64,000 nt of DNA from Xenorhabdus mauleonii (GTDB lineage Bacteria; Pseudomonadota; Gammaproteobacteria; Enterobacterales; Enterobacteriaceae). Below, piece after piece: positions 49,824-60,669 of the stretch. The stretch's first letter is position 1. Each line of letters begins with the position of its first letter. Made by a program: the position numbers and the translations under genes. Location of the stretch: positions 186,001-250,000 of the forward strand of contig NZ_FORG01000004.1 of NCBI RefSeq assembly GCF_900113945.1. The letters are read 5' to 3'. Below the pieces are notes generated by a model. That model ran no database searches. It saw only the letters and a list, made by a program, of their open reading frames with translations, and was not told the DNA's origin.

Positions 49824-50576
49824 ATGAGTTATAAAACCTTTCCTTTAATGGATTATTTTTATTTTCTAGAAGTAAACCAATTAATTAAAGAATATTTAAC
49901 AGATGACGGAGTTTGTTCACTAAAAATAATAGCCTATGACTTCAACAAATTAAAACCTATAGACAACCAAGAACCTGATTCGATTACCCGTGCCAGGTTA
50001 GTGAGTATGGGATTCGAAAGGTGTTTTGCTGAATATGTACTGCGAGATAAACATGAGTTGGATATAACCAGAGAAAAGTATAAGCGCTATATTCTTATTC
50101 ACTTGATATATGAAGATAACATTGCTGACGCAATGTATGCTTATCGCCTTGCAATCAGTACATATTGGTTTCATTTCCAACCTGACGCCCCAACAAGAAC
50201 TTATCCCGAAGTGTTTGATGGAGAAATGCCTGGTAATATACAAAGCTCATCTACTCGCCCTCAATGGGAACCACGGAATGCTCCTCCTGCTTTTGTAGCT
50301 CCCTCCAGAAACAGAGGAAGAGGTTCTTCCACAATGCACCCATCAAGTTCCAGGACATCCAGAATATCTCAACGTAACCAGCCACCTTCCTATCGTCTTG
50401 TAGGCCTTTACGAGCCACCACCGAGCTATGATTCAGTTGTAAATCAAAACGCGCCCCCCAGTTCCGGCCAAGACAGAGCGGGCCCATCCCATTTTTCACC
50501 TACTGGCCCGACAAGTTCTCTAGGACAAAGCCAAAATCCGTTTCAAGCCAGAGGAAGAAGAAGGGACAGAAGATAA
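49824..50576 (+). CDS. Proline-rich protein with UBA-like segment and two PPxY motifs (effector candidate)
   Basis: I know no family for this 250-aa protein. ATG 49824 is used; a TTG at 49794 would add ten residues (MLTGCVHISN) and neither has a clear ribosome binding site. Residues 1-120 are mixed helical; RLVSMGFERCFAEYVLRD (58-75) resembles the MGF loop of UBA domains. Residues 140-250 are low-complexity, rich in Ser, Pro, Arg and Asn, with PPSY at 187-190 and PPPSYDS at 198-204, two WW-domain ligands 12 residues apart, and end in RGRRRDRR. Such motifs recruit Nedd4-type ubiquitin ligases in animals. It is the second gene of an insertion between acnA and cysB. Confidence 0.6.
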   Translation: MSYKTFPLMDYFYFLEVNQLIKEYLTDDGVCSLKIIAYDFNKLKPIDNQEPDSITRARLVSMGFERCFAEYVLRDKHELDITREKYKRYILIHLIYEDNIADAMYAYRLAISTYWFHFQPDAPTRTYPEVFDGEMPGNIQSSSTRPQWEPRNAPPAFVAPSRNRGRGSSTMHPSSSRTSRISQRNQPPSYRLVGLYEPPPSYDSVVNQNAPPSSGQDRAGPSHFSPTGPTSSLGQSQNPFQARGRRRDRR

Positions 50577-50610
50577 AAAAAATCACCTCCTACTTTCAGG
50601 AGGTGATTTA
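50577..50610. terminator. Bidirectional terminator between the effector candidate and cysB
   Basis: AATCACCTCCT (50581-50591) pairs with AGGAGGTGATT (50598-50608); A-run before and T-rich DNA after serve the two convergent genes. Confidence 0.8.
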
Positions 50611-50629
50611 ATCTGTTTAATCCGTTTTT

Positions 50630-51963
<1,334 letters not shown>

Positions 51964-54561
51964 TTACTTCTCTTTTACGACCCAAGCACCATCAACAAAA
52001 AATGCTGTCCATCCGGTAGCTTTGCCGTTCTTCTCGGAAGAAACGTATTGCTGCTTGGTTTTGCGGCTAAAACGTACTACCGTTTTATTTCCCTCAGGAT
52101 CAGCCGCAGGTGCTTCAGCTAAATAACGTAGCTTTTCCGGCAAACGATCTTTGAAGCGAGCAAGTTCTTCAACCAATGGTGCACGAGTTTCACGTGATTT
52201 AGGGAATGTATTGGCTGCTAAAAATACTCCGGCAGCTCCATCGCGCAATACAAAGTAAGCATCCGACTTTTCGCAGGCCAATTCTGGCAACGGAACCGGA
52301 TCTTCTTTCGGAGGAGCCACTTCCCCATTACGTAAAATCTTACGGGTATTCTTGCACTCTTCGTTTGTACAACCCATGTATTTACCAAAACGCCCCATTT
52401 TCAGATGCATTTCAGAACCACATTTGTCACATTCAACGATAGGGCCATCATACCCTTTGATGCGGAACTCACCCTCTTCAACTTCATAACCATCACAAGC
52501 AGGGTTATTACCACAAACATGCAATTTGCGCTGGTTATCAATCAGGTAGCTATCCATTGCCGTGCCGCATTTCTTACAGCGTCGACGGGCACGCAATGCA
52601 TTGGTTTCCGCATCCTCTCCTTCCAGGATATTCAGTATTTCATTTTCTGGGATCAGATTGATTGTTTGCTTGCAGCGCTCTTTCGGTGACAGAGCGTAAC
52701 CGGAACAACCGAGAAATACGCCCGTAGTCGCTGTGCGAATTCCCATAGCTCGATTGCAAGTCGGACATGCAATCGAAGTAATGACCATAGGATTTGGCCG
52801 CATACCGCCTTCATCAGGATCTTTGTTGGCAACCTCAAGCTGTTCACTAAAATTAGAGAAGAATTCATCCAGTACACCTTTCCAGTTCGCTTCATTATTG
52901 GCAACATGATCAAGCTGGTCTTCCATTCGCGCAGTGAAATCATAGCTCATCAATTCGTTGAAATTTTCTTCCAGACGATCATTGACGATTTCACCCATTT
53001 TCTCTGCATAGAAGCGGCGGTTTTCAACACGCACATAGCCACGATCTTGGATGGTTGAAATAATTGACGCATAGGTCGATGGACGACCAATTCCACGCTT
53101 CTCAAGCTCTTTAACCAAAGAGGCTTCACTGAAACGAGCCGGGGGCTTTGTAAAGTGCTGGCTTGGAAGCAACTGCTGTAAGTTAAGTTCAGTACCAACT
53201 TCAATGGTCGGTAATGTTTTATCTTCATCTCCCTTGCGCAAGGCTGGCATCACTTTTGTCCAACCGTCAAAACGCAAAGTGCGCCCTTTTGCACGCAGTT
53301 CAAAATCACCGGCTTGAACAGTCAGTGTCGTTGAATCATATTTCGCAGGCATCATCTGACAAGCGACGAATTGGCGCCAAATAAGCTGATACAGTTTTTG
53401 AGCATCAGCTTCCATGTCTTTCAACTGTTCGGCCATAACTTCGACATTAGAAGGCCGGATCGCTTCATGCGCTTCTTGAGAATTTTCTTTACTGCTGTAA
53501 ACATTGGCGCTCTTCGGCAAGTATTTGTCACCGAAATTATCACTGATATAGCCACGAACCATATCCAGTGCATCCTGACTCAAATTAGTTGAGTCGGTAC
53601 GCATATAAGTGATGTGACCCGCTTCATATAAACGTTGCGCCATCATCATTGTCTTTTTGACCCCAAACCCAAGCCGCGTACTTGCCGCTTGTTGCAATGT
53701 TGAGGTAATGAACGGTGCGCTCGGTTTACTGGACGTTGGGCGATCTTCACGGTCAATGACTTTATATTTTGCCTTTTCAAGCAAAGATACAGCAGCCTGT
53801 GTTTGCTGCTCATTAACCGGCTTGAACGGTTTTCCCTTTTCATGGGTTACTTCCATATGGAGAGCAACCTCATCCTTAGCCACTAAATCCGCATAGAGTT
53901 GCCAATATTCTTCCGGCACAAACGCTTTGATTTCACGCTCTCTCTCGACCACAAGGCGAACTGCGACAGATTGAACCCGCCCGGCAGATAATCCTCTGGC
54001 CACTTTTTTCCACAATAGCGGTGAAACCATATAACCGACAACACGATCCATAAAACGGCGTGCTTGCTGAGCGTTGACTCGGTCAATATTCAATTCACCG
54101 GGCTTATCGAAAGCGTGAGTAATTGCATTCTTGGTAATTTCGTTGAATACGACTCGACTGAAACGAGCTTCATCCCCACCAATAATTTCCCGCAGATGCC
54201 ATGCAATGGCTTCTCCTTCGCGGTCAAGGTCCGTTGCCAGGTAAACATGTTCAGCCTTTTCAGCTAACGCCTTCAGCTCCGCAACAACTTTTTCCTTGCC
54301 GGGTAGAATTTGATAGTTTGCTGCCCAACCATGGTACGGATCGACACCCATGCGATTTACCAGCGCTGTTTTCTCATCTTTTTTTACTTTCTTTTTATCC
54401 TTATCGGTAGATGAGCTTGAACTCTTTTGACTTGCTGACCCACTTGTCGGCAGATCACGGATATGACCCACACTGGATTTTACAATGTAGTCATTCCCCA
54501 GATATTTATTGATTGTTTTGGCTTTTGCCGGGGACTCCACTATAACAAGAGCTTTAGCCAT
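51964..54561 (-). CDS. topA: DNA topoisomerase I
   Basis: The 865-aa type IA enzyme relaxes negative supercoils. It starts [20 protein letters not shown] (Toprim domain), has the active-site tyrosine in [14 protein letters not shown] and three four-cysteine zinc ribbons in the C-terminal part (ACPTC..., RCKKCG..., [14 protein letters not shown]). It is full length as in E. coli (865). Confidence 0.97.
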   Translation of the reverse strand: MAKALVIVESPAKAKTINKYLGNDYIVKSSVGHIRDLPTSGSASQKSSSSSTDKDKKKVKKDEKTALVNRMGVDPYHGWAANYQILPGKEKVVAELKALAEKAEHVYLATDLDREGEAIAWHLREIIGGDEARFSRVVFNEITKNAITHAFDKPGELNIDRVNAQQARRFMDRVVGYMVSPLLWKKVARGLSAGRVQSVAVRLVVEREREIKAFVPEEYWQLYADLVAKDEVALHMEVTHEKGKPFKPVNEQQTQAAVSLLEKAKYKVIDREDRPTSSKPSAPFITSTLQQAASTRLGFGVKKTMMMAQRLYEAGHITYMRTDSTNLSQDALDMVRGYISDNFGDKYLPKSANVYSSKENSQEAHEAIRPSNVEVMAEQLKDMEADAQKLYQLIWRQFVACQMMPAKYDSTTLTVQAGDFELRAKGRTLRFDGWTKVMPALRKGDEDKTLPTIEVGTELNLQQLLPSQHFTKPPARFSEASLVKELEKRGIGRPSTYASIISTIQDRGYVRVENRRFYAEKMGEIVNDRLEENFNELMSYDFTARMEDQLDHVANNEANWKGVLDEFFSNFSEQLEVANKDPDEGGMRPNPMVITSIACPTCNRAMGIRTATTGVFLGCSGYALSPKERCKQTINLIPENEILNILEGEDAETNALRARRRCKKCGTAMDSYLIDNQRKLHVCGNNPACDGYEVEEGEFRIKGYDGPIVECDKCGSEMHLKMGRFGKYMGCTNEECKNTRKILRNGEVAPPKEDPVPLPELACEKSDAYFVLRDGAAGVFLAANTFPKSRETRAPLVEELARFKDRLPEKLRYLAEAPAADPEGNKTVVRFSRKTKQQYVSSEKNGKATGWTAFFVDGAWVVKEK

Positions 54562-54868
54562 AGTTACCTTTACCTAATTATCTTCTTTTCAGATGGCGAA
54601 AATCACGGAGTTATGTTGCGATATATAAAATAAAATCTCTTTTTATATTGCGATAGATTTGCAAGATATCAACTAATTTTTATCTTGTACTTTTGTTTCA
54701 GCGCAAAACCCTTTGAAATATTTAAGGTATTTTATATCCCAACACAAACCGTGCAATTATATGATTTAACAGTTGTAAACAAAATATTCCATCTGCATGA
54801 CGAAAAGCCCACACTCTACCTGATAAAAAACGATGCGCAACAACTTATTTTCGGAAGGAGCACAATAA
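54562..54868. other. Divergent gap between topA and yciN
   Basis: It holds the topA promoter region and the yciN leader; AGGAGC precedes yciN. A short frame at 54685-54879 has no supporting features. I see no other element. Confidence 0.5.
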
Positions 54869-55120
54869 ATGCAAACTGAAACCATGCCCATTACGCGAGA
54901 ACTGTTACTAAAAAAAGCAAATGAAATCATTAGGAAGCACGAAGATTTTATACAAGGAATGTATGCAGAGAGTGTGGAGCAAAAAGGAGGAGTGTTAGTG
55001 TTCCGCGGTGAATACTTTTTAGATGAACATGGATTACCGACGACTAAAAGCACAGCAGTGTTTAATATGTTTAAACATTTAGCGCATATACTGTCCGATG
55101 AATATCACTTAGTGGATTAG
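54869..55120 (+). CDS. yciN: DUF2498 protein YciN
   Basis: The 83-aa protein matches E. coli YciN, with [19 protein letters not shown] and [20 protein letters not shown] then [17 protein letters not shown]. Function is unknown; it is a small acidic cytosolic protein induced by stress in E. coli. GGAGCACAATAA precedes the ATG. Position between topA and sohB is conserved. Confidence 0.9.
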   Translation: MQTETMPITRELLLKKANEIIRKHEDFIQGMYAESVEQKGGVLVFRGEYFLDEHGLPTTKSTAVFNMFKHLAHILSDEYHLVD

Positions 55121-55260
55121 AAAATTAATCCGCCACAATTGTTCTGTTATCAATAATAATGCGGGTAATAAAGGGCATAATGTCTTCTATTTACCCGCAT
55201 TAATTTTAATCGATTATTATGACAATTAATTCAATATCGGTTAATTGCCATTACACATAA

Positions 55261-56307
55261 TCACAATAGAGGCTTTTCACCTCTTTGCCACCAGCGCATA
55301 AACAATTTATCGACGTTTTCCATCGCGCTTCCCATGACTCGTTCAACGACACGTTTACGACGAGAATAACTAACACCGATAACTTCGCAATGTTCAATCT
55401 GTGAGATCAGAAAATCATCACTGACTCCTACGTCATCAATCAGGCCATACTCTTTTGCTTGTGTTCCGTACCAATATTCACCTGTAGCCACCTTTTCCAC
55501 ATCCAAAGATGGGCGATGCTGGTGAATAAATGATTTAAATAATTTATGCGTTTCGTTCAAATCTTCCTGAAATTTCTTCCGACCCTGCTCTGTGTTTTCT
55601 CCCAAAACAGTCAGAGTACGCTTGAATTCCCCGGCAGTATGTAACTCAACATCAATATCATTTTTCTTCAGCAATCGATGAATATTTGGCAACTGAGCCA
55701 CGACACCAATAGAACCGATAATAGCAAAAGGCGCAGCAAGAATACGATCAGCCACACAAGCCATCATATAACCACCACTTGCAGCAACTTTATCCACGGC
55801 AATGGTCAGGCGTATTTCTTTCTGACGTAAACGTGCCAACTGAGATGCAGCCAACCCATAACCATGCACCACTCCACCGGGGCTTTCCAGACGCAGCAAA
55901 ACTTCATCTTTTTTATCTGCCACCGCCAGTATGGCACTGATTTCTTCACGGAGAGAATCAACTTCATGGGCATCCATACTGCCTTTAAAATCCAGCACAT
56001 AAAGACTTGGCTTTTGCAAGCCCGTTTGGCCTGCTTTGGCTGCCGTTTTTTTCTGTTTAGCGTCGTTCTTTTCCTGTTTTTTCAATGCCTTTTGCCAGAT
56101 TTTTTGTTCTGCTTCGCTCATGCGAGCCTGCTGCATCTGGCGCTGCTTTTCTTTGTACAATTCACCGAGATTAGTGAGTTTCAACTCCCCTTTATGCATT
56201 GTTTTACGGACACCTAATCCGATACAAAATACCGCCAGAACAACGATAGCCAATACCACTGTGAGTACTTTCGCTAAGAACAATCCGTATAGAGACAAAT
56301 ATTCCAC
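55261..56307 (-). CDS. sohB: Inner-membrane S49 protease SohB
   Basis: The 348-aa protein has an N-terminal membrane helix (about 8-30), a charged coiled-coil region and a C-terminal ClpP-like S49 domain. AVDKVAASGGYMMACVADRI holds the nucleophilic serine. E. coli SohB suppresses HtrA loss. Length and context fit. Confidence 0.95.
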   Translation of the reverse strand: MEYLSLYGLFLAKVLTVVLAIVVLAVFCIGLGVRKTMHKGELKLTNLGELYKEKQRQMQQARMSEAEQKIWQKALKKQEKNDAKQKKTAAKAGQTGLQKPSLYVLDFKGSMDAHEVDSLREEISAILAVADKKDEVLLRLESPGGVVHGYGLAASQLARLRQKEIRLTIAVDKVAASGGYMMACVADRILAAPFAIIGSIGVVAQLPNIHRLLKKNDIDVELHTAGEFKRTLTVLGENTEQGRKKFQEDLNETHKLFKSFIHQHRPSLDVEKVATGEYWYGTQAKEYGLIDDVGVSDDFLISQIEHCEVIGVSYSRRKRVVERVMGSAMENVDKLFMRWWQRGEKPLL

Positions 56308-56544
56308 AGATCCACCTTTATTATCTTATGATGAACAATATGTTTCATTCTAACCAAAAACCGAGGGGTGCGCTCTAACAGTTTACTGACCCCTTCTCAA
56401 TGCGTGCTATTTTGTTATTTCCAAGGCCCTTGATATTTGACGATGGCTTTAAGTTTTGTTCTGATTACAGTCTTCAAGTGCCATCCCGAAATGGTAACCA
56501 ATGGGTTTCCAAGAATCACAAGAAAATCACAGGAAAAGTGTTCG

Positions 56545-57309
56545 ATGTTCAATTACCATCCCAATGATGATCTGCTGCAACAAAAAATTATTTTAGTCAC
56601 GGGTGCCGGTGACGGCATCGGGCGGGAAGCTGCCTTGACTTACGCTCGCCACGGCGCACAGGTTATTTTGCTGGGACGCACTACCGCTAAATTAGAAACC
56701 GTCAAACAACAAATTGAAGCCAACGGTGGTTTACCCGCCGATATCTACACTATGGATCTTCTGACTGTAACCACAGAAGAATGCCAAAATTTTGCCGCCG
56801 AATTGGCTCAACGTTATCCTCGTTTAGATGGCGTGTTACACAATGCAGGCCTGCTGGGCGTTGTCGCCCCGATCATAGAACAGCCCCCTCAACTCTGGCA
56901 TGAAGTCATGCAAGTGAATGTTAATGCCACCTTTATGCTGACTCAGGCTCTGATCCCGCTGTTATTAAAATCCCCTTGTGGCTCTTTGGTATTTACCAGC
57001 TCCAGTGTTGGCCGCGAAGGCCGGAGTGGTTGGGGCGCTTACGCAGTGTCTAAATTCGCCACCGAAGGTTTCATGCAGGTTTTGGCGCAAGAATATCAAG
57101 GTACGTCTTTGCGCATTAATTGCATCAATCCCGGCGGAACCCGTACCAGCATGCGGGCCAGTGCGTTTCCTGATGAAAACTCAGGCAAATTGAAAACGCC
57201 TGCCGATATAATGCCCGTTTATCTTTATTTGATGGGTGATGACAGCCAAAATGATTCCGGCATTAGTTTTGATGCCCAACCTGGTCGAAAAGCGGGGCCT
57301 GCTGAATAA
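56545..57309 (+). CDS. yciK: SDR-family oxidoreductase YciK
   Basis: The 254-aa protein has TGAGDGIGREAALTYARHG (cofactor), HNAGLL, the serine in TSSSVGREG and YAVSKFATEGF. ATG 56545 follows AGGAAAAG and matches YciK (MxxYxPxxDLLxxKIILVTGA). Substrate unknown. The stop overlaps the btuR start (TAATG), so the two are translationally coupled. Confidence 0.92.
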   Translation: MFNYHPNDDLLQQKIILVTGAGDGIGREAALTYARHGAQVILLGRTTAKLETVKQQIEANGGLPADIYTMDLLTVTTEECQNFAAELAQRYPRLDGVLHNAGLLGVVAPIIEQPPQLWHEVMQVNVNATFMLTQALIPLLLKSPCGSLVFTSSSVGREGRSGWGAYAVSKFATEGFMQVLAQEYQGTSLRINCINPGGTRTSMRASAFPDENSGKLKTPADIMPVYLYLMGDDSQNDSGISFDAQPGRKAGPAE

Positions 57310-57905
57310 TGACAAGGGATAACAGCCAGCACCAAAAAAGACAACAGCGCCTGAAAGAAAAAGTCGACGCCCGTATCGAGGCGGCACAGCAAGAACGGGG
57401 GATCGTTATTGTATTCACCGGGAATGGAAAAGGAAAAACCACGGCTGCATTCGGCACTGTCACTCGTGCAATCGGGCACGGGCAACGTGCTGGTGTTATC
57501 CAATTCATCAAAGGAACATGGGAAAGCGGAGAGAGGAATTTACTGTTACAACACGGTGTTCAATTTCATGTAATGGCAACCGGATTTACATGGGAAACCC
57601 AAAACCGTGAAACAGATACCGCTGCCTGTCTGGTTGCCTGGAAACAGGCGGCAGACATGTTATCAGATCCTTCATTGAACCTTGTTGTTTTGGATGAGCT
57701 GACCTATATGGTCAGTTATGGTTATCTGGAATTGACGGATGTCCTGACGGCTCTCAAGCAGCGCCCCTCACACCAAAGTGTCATCATCACCGGGCGTGGG
57801 TGTCATCGGGAGTTGCTGGAATACGCTGATACCATTACAGAAATGCGTCCAACTAAACATGCATTTGATGTAGGAATAAAAGCTCAAAAAGGAATTGATT
57901 GGTAA
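57309..57905 (+). CDS. btuR: Cob(I)yrinic acid a,c-diamide adenosyltransferase
   Basis: The 198-aa CobO/BtuR-type enzyme has the P-loop GNGKGKTTAAFGT and VVLDELTYMVSYGYL. It adds the adenosyl group to corrinoids in cobalamin salvage or synthesis. It is coupled to yciK by an overlapping stop-start. Confidence 0.93.
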   Translation: MTRDNSQHQKRQQRLKEKVDARIEAAQQERGIVIVFTGNGKGKTTAAFGTVTRAIGHGQRAGVIQFIKGTWESGERNLLLQHGVQFHVMATGFTWETQNRETDTAACLVAWKQAADMLSDPSLNLVVLDELTYMVSYGYLELTDVLTALKQRPSHQSVIITGRGCHRELLEYADTITEMRPTKHAFDVGIKAQKGIDW

Positions 57906-57911
57906 ACAAAC

Positions 57912-57966
57912 CCGCTGTTTCAGTCTGGGTTGGAGTTCAGGCCAACCGTCGCGATTAAAACAGCGG
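57912..57966. other. Nested inverted repeat between btuR and rluB
   Basis: CCGCTGTTT (57912-57920) pairs with AAACAGCGG (57958-57966), and inside it GGTTGG pairs with CCAACC. There is no T-run, so a simple terminator is unlikely; it may fold as a larger structured RNA or cruciform between the convergent genes. Confidence 0.4.
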
Positions 57967-57974
57967 AATAAGAA

Positions 57975-58913
57975 TTAACGACCTTTAGAGGTTGTATTTC
58001 TAGATGTCGTATTTCTCCCGGCATTTTGACGAGAGCTACTAGCAGGGCGTTTTCCGGCAGGACGGGCGGCAACTTTCGCATGTCGTTTTACTGCACGGCG
58101 GATCTGATTAGCTTTGATTCGGCGTTGATCACGTTCAACAGCCACTTTAGTCACCATTTCATCACCCAAACCAACTAACTGACGCAAATAGTTGGTTTGC
58201 TCCAGGCCCAGTTCAGTCCACCCAGCACGCGGCAAGCCTTTCGGCAAATCGATATCGCCATAACGTACACGGATCAGGCGGCTGACCTGCACGCCGACAG
58301 ATTCCCACAAACGTCTGACTTCACGGTTACGACCTTCTGTCAACGTGACGTTGTACCACTGGTTAATCCCCTCACCGCCTTTAAACGTGATAGTTTTAAA
58401 TGATGCTGGGCCATCTTCCAGTTGAACACCCTGAGTTAGTTGGCGAAGCTTTGCATTATCCACTTCACCGAAAACACGGACAGCATATTCACGTTCTACT
58501 TCACGGCTTGGATGCATCAAACGGTTTGCTAATTCACCATCCGTTGTAAACAGCATCAACCCACAAGTATTGATATCCAAGCGCCCGACAGCAATCCAGC
58601 GTGCGCCCTGCATTCTTGGCAGACGATCAAACACGGTAGGACGACCTTCAGGATCGTGGCGAGTACACAATTCACCTTCCGGTTTGTAATAGGCTAAAAC
58701 ACGGCAAATATCTTTCTGTGCCTCTTTAATGTTTAAAATCCGCCCATCCAGACGAATCTTGATTGAGGGTTTAAATTCGATTCGATCGCCCAGCGTTGCG
58801 GTCTTGCCATCAATGCTAATGCGCCCTTGTTGAATATACCCCTCAATTTCGCGACGGGAACCATGACCAGAACGCGCGAGAATCTTTTGTAACTTTTCTG
58901 TTTTATCGCTCAT
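57975..58913 (-). CDS. rluB: 23S rRNA pseudouridine(2605) synthase RluB
   Basis: The 312-aa protein has an N-terminal S4 RNA-binding domain ([20 protein letters not shown]), the catalytic aspartate in [16 protein letters not shown] and [10 protein letters not shown]. It modifies U2605 in 23S rRNA. ATG 58913 follows GAGGTTGCTCA and matches the E. coli start (MSEKLQK); a longer frame would add 21 unsupported residues. The basic C-terminal tail ([17 protein letters not shown]) is longer than in E. coli. Confidence 0.95.
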   Translation of the reverse strand: MSDKTEKLQKILARSGHGSRREIEGYIQQGRISIDGKTATLGDRIEFKPSIKIRLDGRILNIKEAQKDICRVLAYYKPEGELCTRHDPEGRPTVFDRLPRMQGARWIAVGRLDINTCGLMLFTTDGELANRLMHPSREVEREYAVRVFGEVDNAKLRQLTQGVQLEDGPASFKTITFKGGEGINQWYNVTLTEGRNREVRRLWESVGVQVSRLIRVRYGDIDLPKGLPRAGWTELGLEQTNYLRQLVGLGDEMVTKVAVERDQRRIKANQIRRAVKRHAKVAARPAGKRPASSSRQNAGRNTTSRNTTSKGR

Positions 58914-58977
58914 TGAGCAACCTCTGCTGTCGCCTTCACAGGCGTCGTATTTGAAATAAGAAATTAAAGCACTCACC

Positions 58978-59598
58978 TTATAAAAAAGGTGTTACATCAC
59001 CTTCGCCTTCGCGAAGAATTACTGGTGAATCTCCAGTTAAATCCACTACCGTTGTCGGCTGCTGCCCAAGATAACCACCGTGAATAATTAAATCAACTTG
59101 TTTACCCAACGTATCTTTAATCTCTTCTGGATCAGACTCTGCAAAATCATTTCCGGGCAAAATCAAGCTGCATGACATCAATGGTTCGCCCATTTTTTCC
59201 AGCAGGTCTAAAGCGATAGGATTGGAAGGAACACGCAACCCGATAGTTTTACGTTTTTCATTCATCAAACGGCGGGGAACTTCTTTTGTTGCCTGCAAAA
59301 TAAACGTGTAATTTCCGGGCGTGTTATTCTTAATCAACCTGAACGCTTGATTATCCACGTGGGCATACGTCGAAATTTCGGAAAGGTCACGGCACATCAG
59401 CGTAAAATTATGGCGACCTTCCAATTGACGAATACGACATATGCGGGACATTGCATCTTTATTTTCAAGGCAACAACCAATGGCATAGCCGGAATCTGTC
59501 GGATAGATAACAACCCCGCCCTTTTTCAGTACATCCACGCTTTGGTCAATAAGACGAGTTTGTGGATTGTCAGGGTGGATATAAAAAAACTGGCTCAT
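58978..59598 (-). CDS. yciO: YciO/Sua5-family protein
   Basis: The 206-aa protein has the YrdC/Sua5 fold: [16 protein letters not shown] near residue 27, [13 protein letters not shown] and [15 protein letters not shown]. Sua5/YrdC enzymes make threonylcarbamoyl-adenylate; YciO shows related but weaker activity, and its role is unclear. ATG 59598 matches the E. coli start and follows GAGG; rnm ends 16 bases upstream, so the genes are co-transcribed. Confidence 0.93.
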   Translation of the reverse strand: MSQFFYIHPDNPQTRLIDQSVDVLKKGGVVIYPTDSGYAIGCCLENKDAMSRICRIRQLEGRHNFTLMCRDLSEISTYAHVDNQAFRLIKNNTPGNYTFILQATKEVPRRLMNEKRKTIGLRVPSNPIALDLLEKMGEPLMSCSLILPGNDFAESDPEEIKDTLGKQVDLIIHGGYLGQQPTTVVDLTGDSPVILREGEGDVTPFL

Positions 59599-59614
59599 AA
59601 CATAACCTCTATTC

Positions 59615-60487
59615 TCATGCAGTCCCAATCCGTGACCAGTCGTGCCATATCGGAACAACATCACCGGGTAACCACAAATTTCGCCCGAGTTCTATCCATG
59701 AACAAGGTTGGTGAAAATCCGATCCTAATGATACTTTCAACCCATATTCTCTTGCTAATTGACCAAGTTGTTGTCTCTCATTAGGTGCTTGCTGGCACTG
59801 TGCAACTTCCATTGCATCACCACCATGTTGTTTAAACCAAACTATTAGTCGTTTCAGCCATTTTGTCGACAAATCATACCGGCCCGGATGGGCAATGACA
59901 GCTTGTCCACCAGCTTGGTGAATGGTTTCAATAGCTTGCTCAATTGTACACCATTGAGGCCGTACATAACCGATTTTTCCCTTTGCCAGATACTTTTTGA
60001 ACACTTTCTGGATTGTCGGCTCAACACCTGTTTCAACCAGAAAGCGGGCAAAATGCCCGCGAGTAACTTGCCCGCCATTCGCGAGCCGGGATGCACCTTC
60101 CCAAGCACCGGGAATACCCGCTTTAGCTAAACGGTTCCCTATCTCAATACCACGCTGATTTCTTAAACTGACTTGGTTTTTCAGAAATTTTCTCAAGGAA
60201 ATAGAATTAATATCGATATTTAAACCCACAATGTGGATTTCAAAATTCTCCCACAGCGTTGAAATTTCAGCGCCAGATACTAATGTCAGTGGCAGATTAT
60301 TTTGTTGGATATGGTTTAAAGCAGGTTCAATGCCTTCCGTTGTATCATGATCGGTAATTGCCAATACATGAATCCCCATGGCAACGGCTCTGTCTACAAG
60401 CTGCTCAGGTGATAAAACCCCATCTGAAGCGGTCGTATGGCTATGTAAATCATAGCGTCTTGTCATTTCACTGGCAGCTTCAGTCAT
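59615..60487 (-). CDS. rnm: 5'-3' exoribonuclease RNase AM (YciV/TrpH)
   Basis: The 290-aa PHP-domain metal enzyme has YDLHSHTTASDGVLSPE, AITDHDTTEG and the later HPGRYDL and GSDFHQP metal ligands. It trims 5' ends of 5S and 23S rRNA and other short RNAs and can cleave pAp. E. coli has the trp operon next; here another gene occupies that place. Confidence 0.94.
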   Translation of the reverse strand: MTEAASEMTRRYDLHSHTTASDGVLSPEQLVDRAVAMGIHVLAITDHDTTEGIEPALNHIQQNNLPLTLVSGAEISTLWENFEIHIVGLNIDINSISLRKFLKNQVSLRNQRGIEIGNRLAKAGIPGAWEGASRLANGGQVTRGHFARFLVETGVEPTIQKVFKKYLAKGKIGYVRPQWCTIEQAIETIHQAGGQAVIAHPGRYDLSTKWLKRLIVWFKQHGGDAMEVAQCQQAPNERQQLGQLAREYGLKVSLGSDFHQPCSWIELGRNLWLPGDVVPIWHDWSRIGTA

Positions 60488-60591
60488 TATGTCGTACCTG
60501 TTTTATCGGGTGGGAAATGAGAGCACTTATCTATTCTATCGTGCTCCCAAGTATAAAGAGGTCATAATAACATAGGTGACAACAATAATGT

Positions 60592-60617
60592 TACGCGGCT
60601 GTTATTCCAGCCGCGTA
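60592..60617 (-). terminator. Probable terminator of the Ig-like repeat gene
   Basis: TACGCGGCTG (60592-60601) pairs with CAGCCGCGTA (60608-60617) with a six-base loop, 53 bases after the stop. On the minus strand ACATTATTGTTG follows, which is T-rich but not a solid run. Confidence 0.55.
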
Positions 60618-60669
60618 TTCAGTGACGTGATATTATCTGGCAATAATCAATAATAAAGATAAGATGCTT

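Noticed and set aside
54685-54879. 64-aa frame before yciN
   Set aside because: It overlaps the yciN start out of phase and lacks a ribosome binding site or recognisable features.
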